A stretch of 7,489 nt of DNA from Alphaproteobacteria bacterium. GTDB lineage: Bacteria > Pseudomonadota > Alphaproteobacteria > ATCC43930 > CGMCC-115725. The position numbers and the translations under genes were made by a program. Where the stretch lies: contig JASHTP010000164.1 of NCBI GenBank assembly GCA_030040495.1, positions 1 through 7,489 on the forward strand, read 5' to 3'. This document shows positions 6,393 through 7,489 of this stretch, in pieces. Position 1 is the first letter of the stretch, and each line of letters opens with the position of its first letter. The notes under the pieces were generated by a model. That model did no database searches. It had not been told where the DNA came from and saw only the letters and a program-made list of their open reading frames with translations.

Positions 6393-6404
6393 TATGTCAT
6401 CGCC

Positions 6405-7034
6405 ATGACCGACGCCGCCGACGCACCTTGGATCGCGGCTCCTGCCGAGGAGCTGTGCCTCGATTTCGCCAACAGCCGCTATTGGCGCGGCAGCGCCGCG
6501 CCGAGCGACGAACTCGAGGGAGTCGACGCGCTCGTCGCCTGGTGCGAAGCGAGGGAGGGCTTGCCGGCAGCGCAGGGCGCGGCGCTGCGGCGCTGGGCGG
6601 CGGCGCAGGGCGGGGCGGCGGCCGAGCTTTTCGCCGAGGCGCTGCGCCTGCGCGAAGCGATCTATCGCCTGTTCCATGCCGCTGCCGCCAAGGCGGCACC
6701 GCGCGCGACCGATGTCGCGATCCTCAACCGCGCGCTGGCGCAGGCGGCGGAACGGCGGGCGGTCGAGCCCTGCGGCGACGGCTTCGGCTGGCGCGTCGGC
6801 GCCGGCGCGCCGGGGACGGTGCCGCTGCTGACGCCGGTGCTGTGGTCGGCGGGCGATCTGCTGGTGAGCCGGCGCCTTGCCAAGGTCCGCTCCTGCGCCA
6901 ACCCGCAGTGCGGGTGGCTCTTTCTCGACGACAGCAAGAGCGGCAACCGCCGCTGGTGCTCGATGAGCGCCTGCGGCAACCGCGCCAAGGCGCACCGCCA
7001 CTACCAGCGCAAGAGGGGCATGGCGCGTGACTAA
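6405..7034 (+). CDS. CGNR zinc-finger / ABATE-domain transcriptional regulator
   Basis: The 209-residue protein starts with an ABATE-type domain (about 10-155), beginning with the typical ELCLDFANSRYWRG near residue 16, then helical segments including FAEALRLREAIYRLF (76-90). The C-terminal zinc finger has C164, C169, C185 and C190 (C-x4-C-x15-C-x4-C) and the signature CGNRAKAHRHYQRKR (190-204). Known family members are stress-responsive, presumed ligand-sensing DNA-binding proteins. The ABATE part is the presumed sensor, the CGNR finger with its basic tail the DNA contact. The gene is divergent from the VOC gene across a spacer with paired palindromes, so it probably controls both genes. The ATG at 6405 has no ribosome binding site and may be translated from a leaderless mRNA. 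An HTH-WYL regulator follows 27 bp downstream. Confidence 0.9.
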   Translation: MTDAADAPWIAAPAEELCLDFANSRYWRGSAAPSDELEGVDALVAWCEAREGLPAAQGAALRRWAAAQGGAAAELFAEALRLREAIYRLFHAAAAKAAPRATDVAILNRALAQAAERRAVEPCGDGFGWRVGAGAPGTVPLLTPVLWSAGDLLVSRRLAKVRSCANPQCGWLFLDDSKSGNRRWCSMSACGNRAKAHRHYQRKRGMARD

Positions 7035-7061
7035 CGGCCTCGCCGGCGCGAAAATCCCGGC

Positions 7062-7489
7062 ATGTCGCGCTCCGAGCGGCTGCTCGCCCTGATCCAGCTG
7101 CTGCGCCGGCACCGCCGCCCGGTCGCCGGCGCGGCGCTCGCCGCCGAGCTCGGCGTGTCGCTGCGCACCATCTATCGCGACATCGGCAGCCTCGTCGCCA
7201 CCGGCGCGCCGATCGAGGGCGAGGCCGGCATCGGCTTCGTGCTGCATGACGGCTATGTCCTGCCGCCGCTGATGTTCAGCGCCGAGGAGATCGAGGCGGT
7301 CGTCCTCGGCTCGCGCATGGTGGCGCAATCCGCCGATGCGCCGCTGGCGCGTGCGGCGCGCGACGCGCTCGCCAAGATCACCGCGGTGCTGCCCGAAGGC
7401 CGGCGCGACGACGTGGCGAGCCTCGGGCTGCTGTCGGCGCCGCGCCGGCCGGCGGCGCCCGACGGCGTCGAACTGGAGCGGCTGCGCCA
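7062..7489 (+). CDS. YafY-type HTH-WYL transcriptional regulator, N-terminal part (cut by window edge)
   Basis: An open frame from the ATG at 7062 runs off the right edge after 142 codons. It begins MSRSERLLALIQLLRRHRRP and has a winged helix-turn-helix of the HTH_11/DeoR-like kind, with recognition helix GVSLRTIYRDIGSL (31-44) and wing IEGEAGIGFVLHDGYVLPPL (51-70). The continuing FSAEEIEAVVLGSRMVAQ (72-89) matches the linker of YafY-like proteins, whose C-terminal WYL domain senses small ligands; that domain would lie beyond the window. No clear ribosome binding site precedes the ATG, and the 27-bp gap from the CGNR stop shows no terminator, so cotranscription with the CGNR gene or its own leaderless start are both possible. 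Assignment of the WYL part is inferred from the N-terminal half. Confidence 0.85.
   Translation, partial: MSRSERLLALIQLLRRHRRPVAGAALAAELGVSLRTIYRDIGSLVATGAPIEGEAGIGFVLHDGYVLPPLMFSAEEIEAVVLGSRMVAQSADAPLARAARDALAKITAVLPEGRRDDVASLGLLSAPRRPAAPDGVELERLR

Larger units (their letters stand above)
6370..6398 (+). promoter_or_regulatory. Candidate promoter of the CGNR regulator, giving a leaderless mRNA
   Basis: TTGTCA (6370-6375) and TATGTC (6393-6398) are separated by 17 bp exactly occupied by operator site 2. The -10 match is weak (3/6). Transcription would begin at about the A of the ATG at 6405. No Shine-Dalgarno sequence is present upstream of that ATG, which fits a leaderless transcript. Confidence 0.4.

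Noticed and set aside
6327..7328. A 333-codon minus-strand open frame opposite the CGNR and HTH-WYL genes
   Set aside because: Arg/Ala-rich product without motifs, lying across two clearly recognisable plus-strand genes and the operator region; it is a GC-driven shadow.

Overview
The window is very GC-rich DNA with long open frames on both strands. Gene content (a ~1600-residue NAD-dependent glutamate dehydrogenase, a PmtA-like phospholipid N-methyltransferase, a CGNR/ABATE regulator, a YafY-type HTH-WYL regulator, an IS110-family transposase) points to the Alphaproteobacteria, perhaps Rhodospirillales or Hyphomicrobiales. That placement is inferred from family resemblance, not from any search.

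Layout. Left edge (1-118, minus): the N-terminus of an IS110-family transposase running off the window. Its upstream region (119-219) can fold into two hairpins plus an outer stem beside the ribosome binding site, and it carries a near-copy of the transposase start region. Next, 220-5025 (minus): intact large NAD-glutamate dehydrogenase, filling almost two thirds of the window, with the insertion element sitting within about 100 bp of its stop codon. A short AT-richer divergent spacer (5026-5207) holds a candidate gdh promoter and a terminator-like hairpin with seven T on the plus strand. Then 5208-5870 (plus): PmtA-like methyltransferase. A 68-bp convergent spacer (5871-5938) consists largely of heptanucleotide repeats arranged as an inverted repeat. 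Then 5939-6310 (minus): a VOC (glyoxalase-fold) protein. It is divergent from 6405-7034 (plus), a CGNR zinc-finger regulator. Their 94-bp spacer contains two related palindromic sites, the clearest regulatory signal of the window. Finally 7062-7489 (plus): N-terminal 142 codons of a YafY-type HTH-WYL regulator, cut by the right edge.

How the genes fit together. Gdh deaminates glutamate to 2-oxoglutarate with NAD+; PmtA would methylate phosphatidylethanolamine towards phosphatidylcholine; nothing in the sequence couples the two beyond their divergent arrangement. The VOC gene, the CGNR regulator and probably the HTH-WYL regulator look like a small regulated module. One DNA-binding protein, most simply the CGNR protein, is predicted to bind both palindromes and control both divergent promoters. 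I found no tRNA, rRNA, CRISPR array or phage genes, and no gene-free stretch longer than 300 bases.
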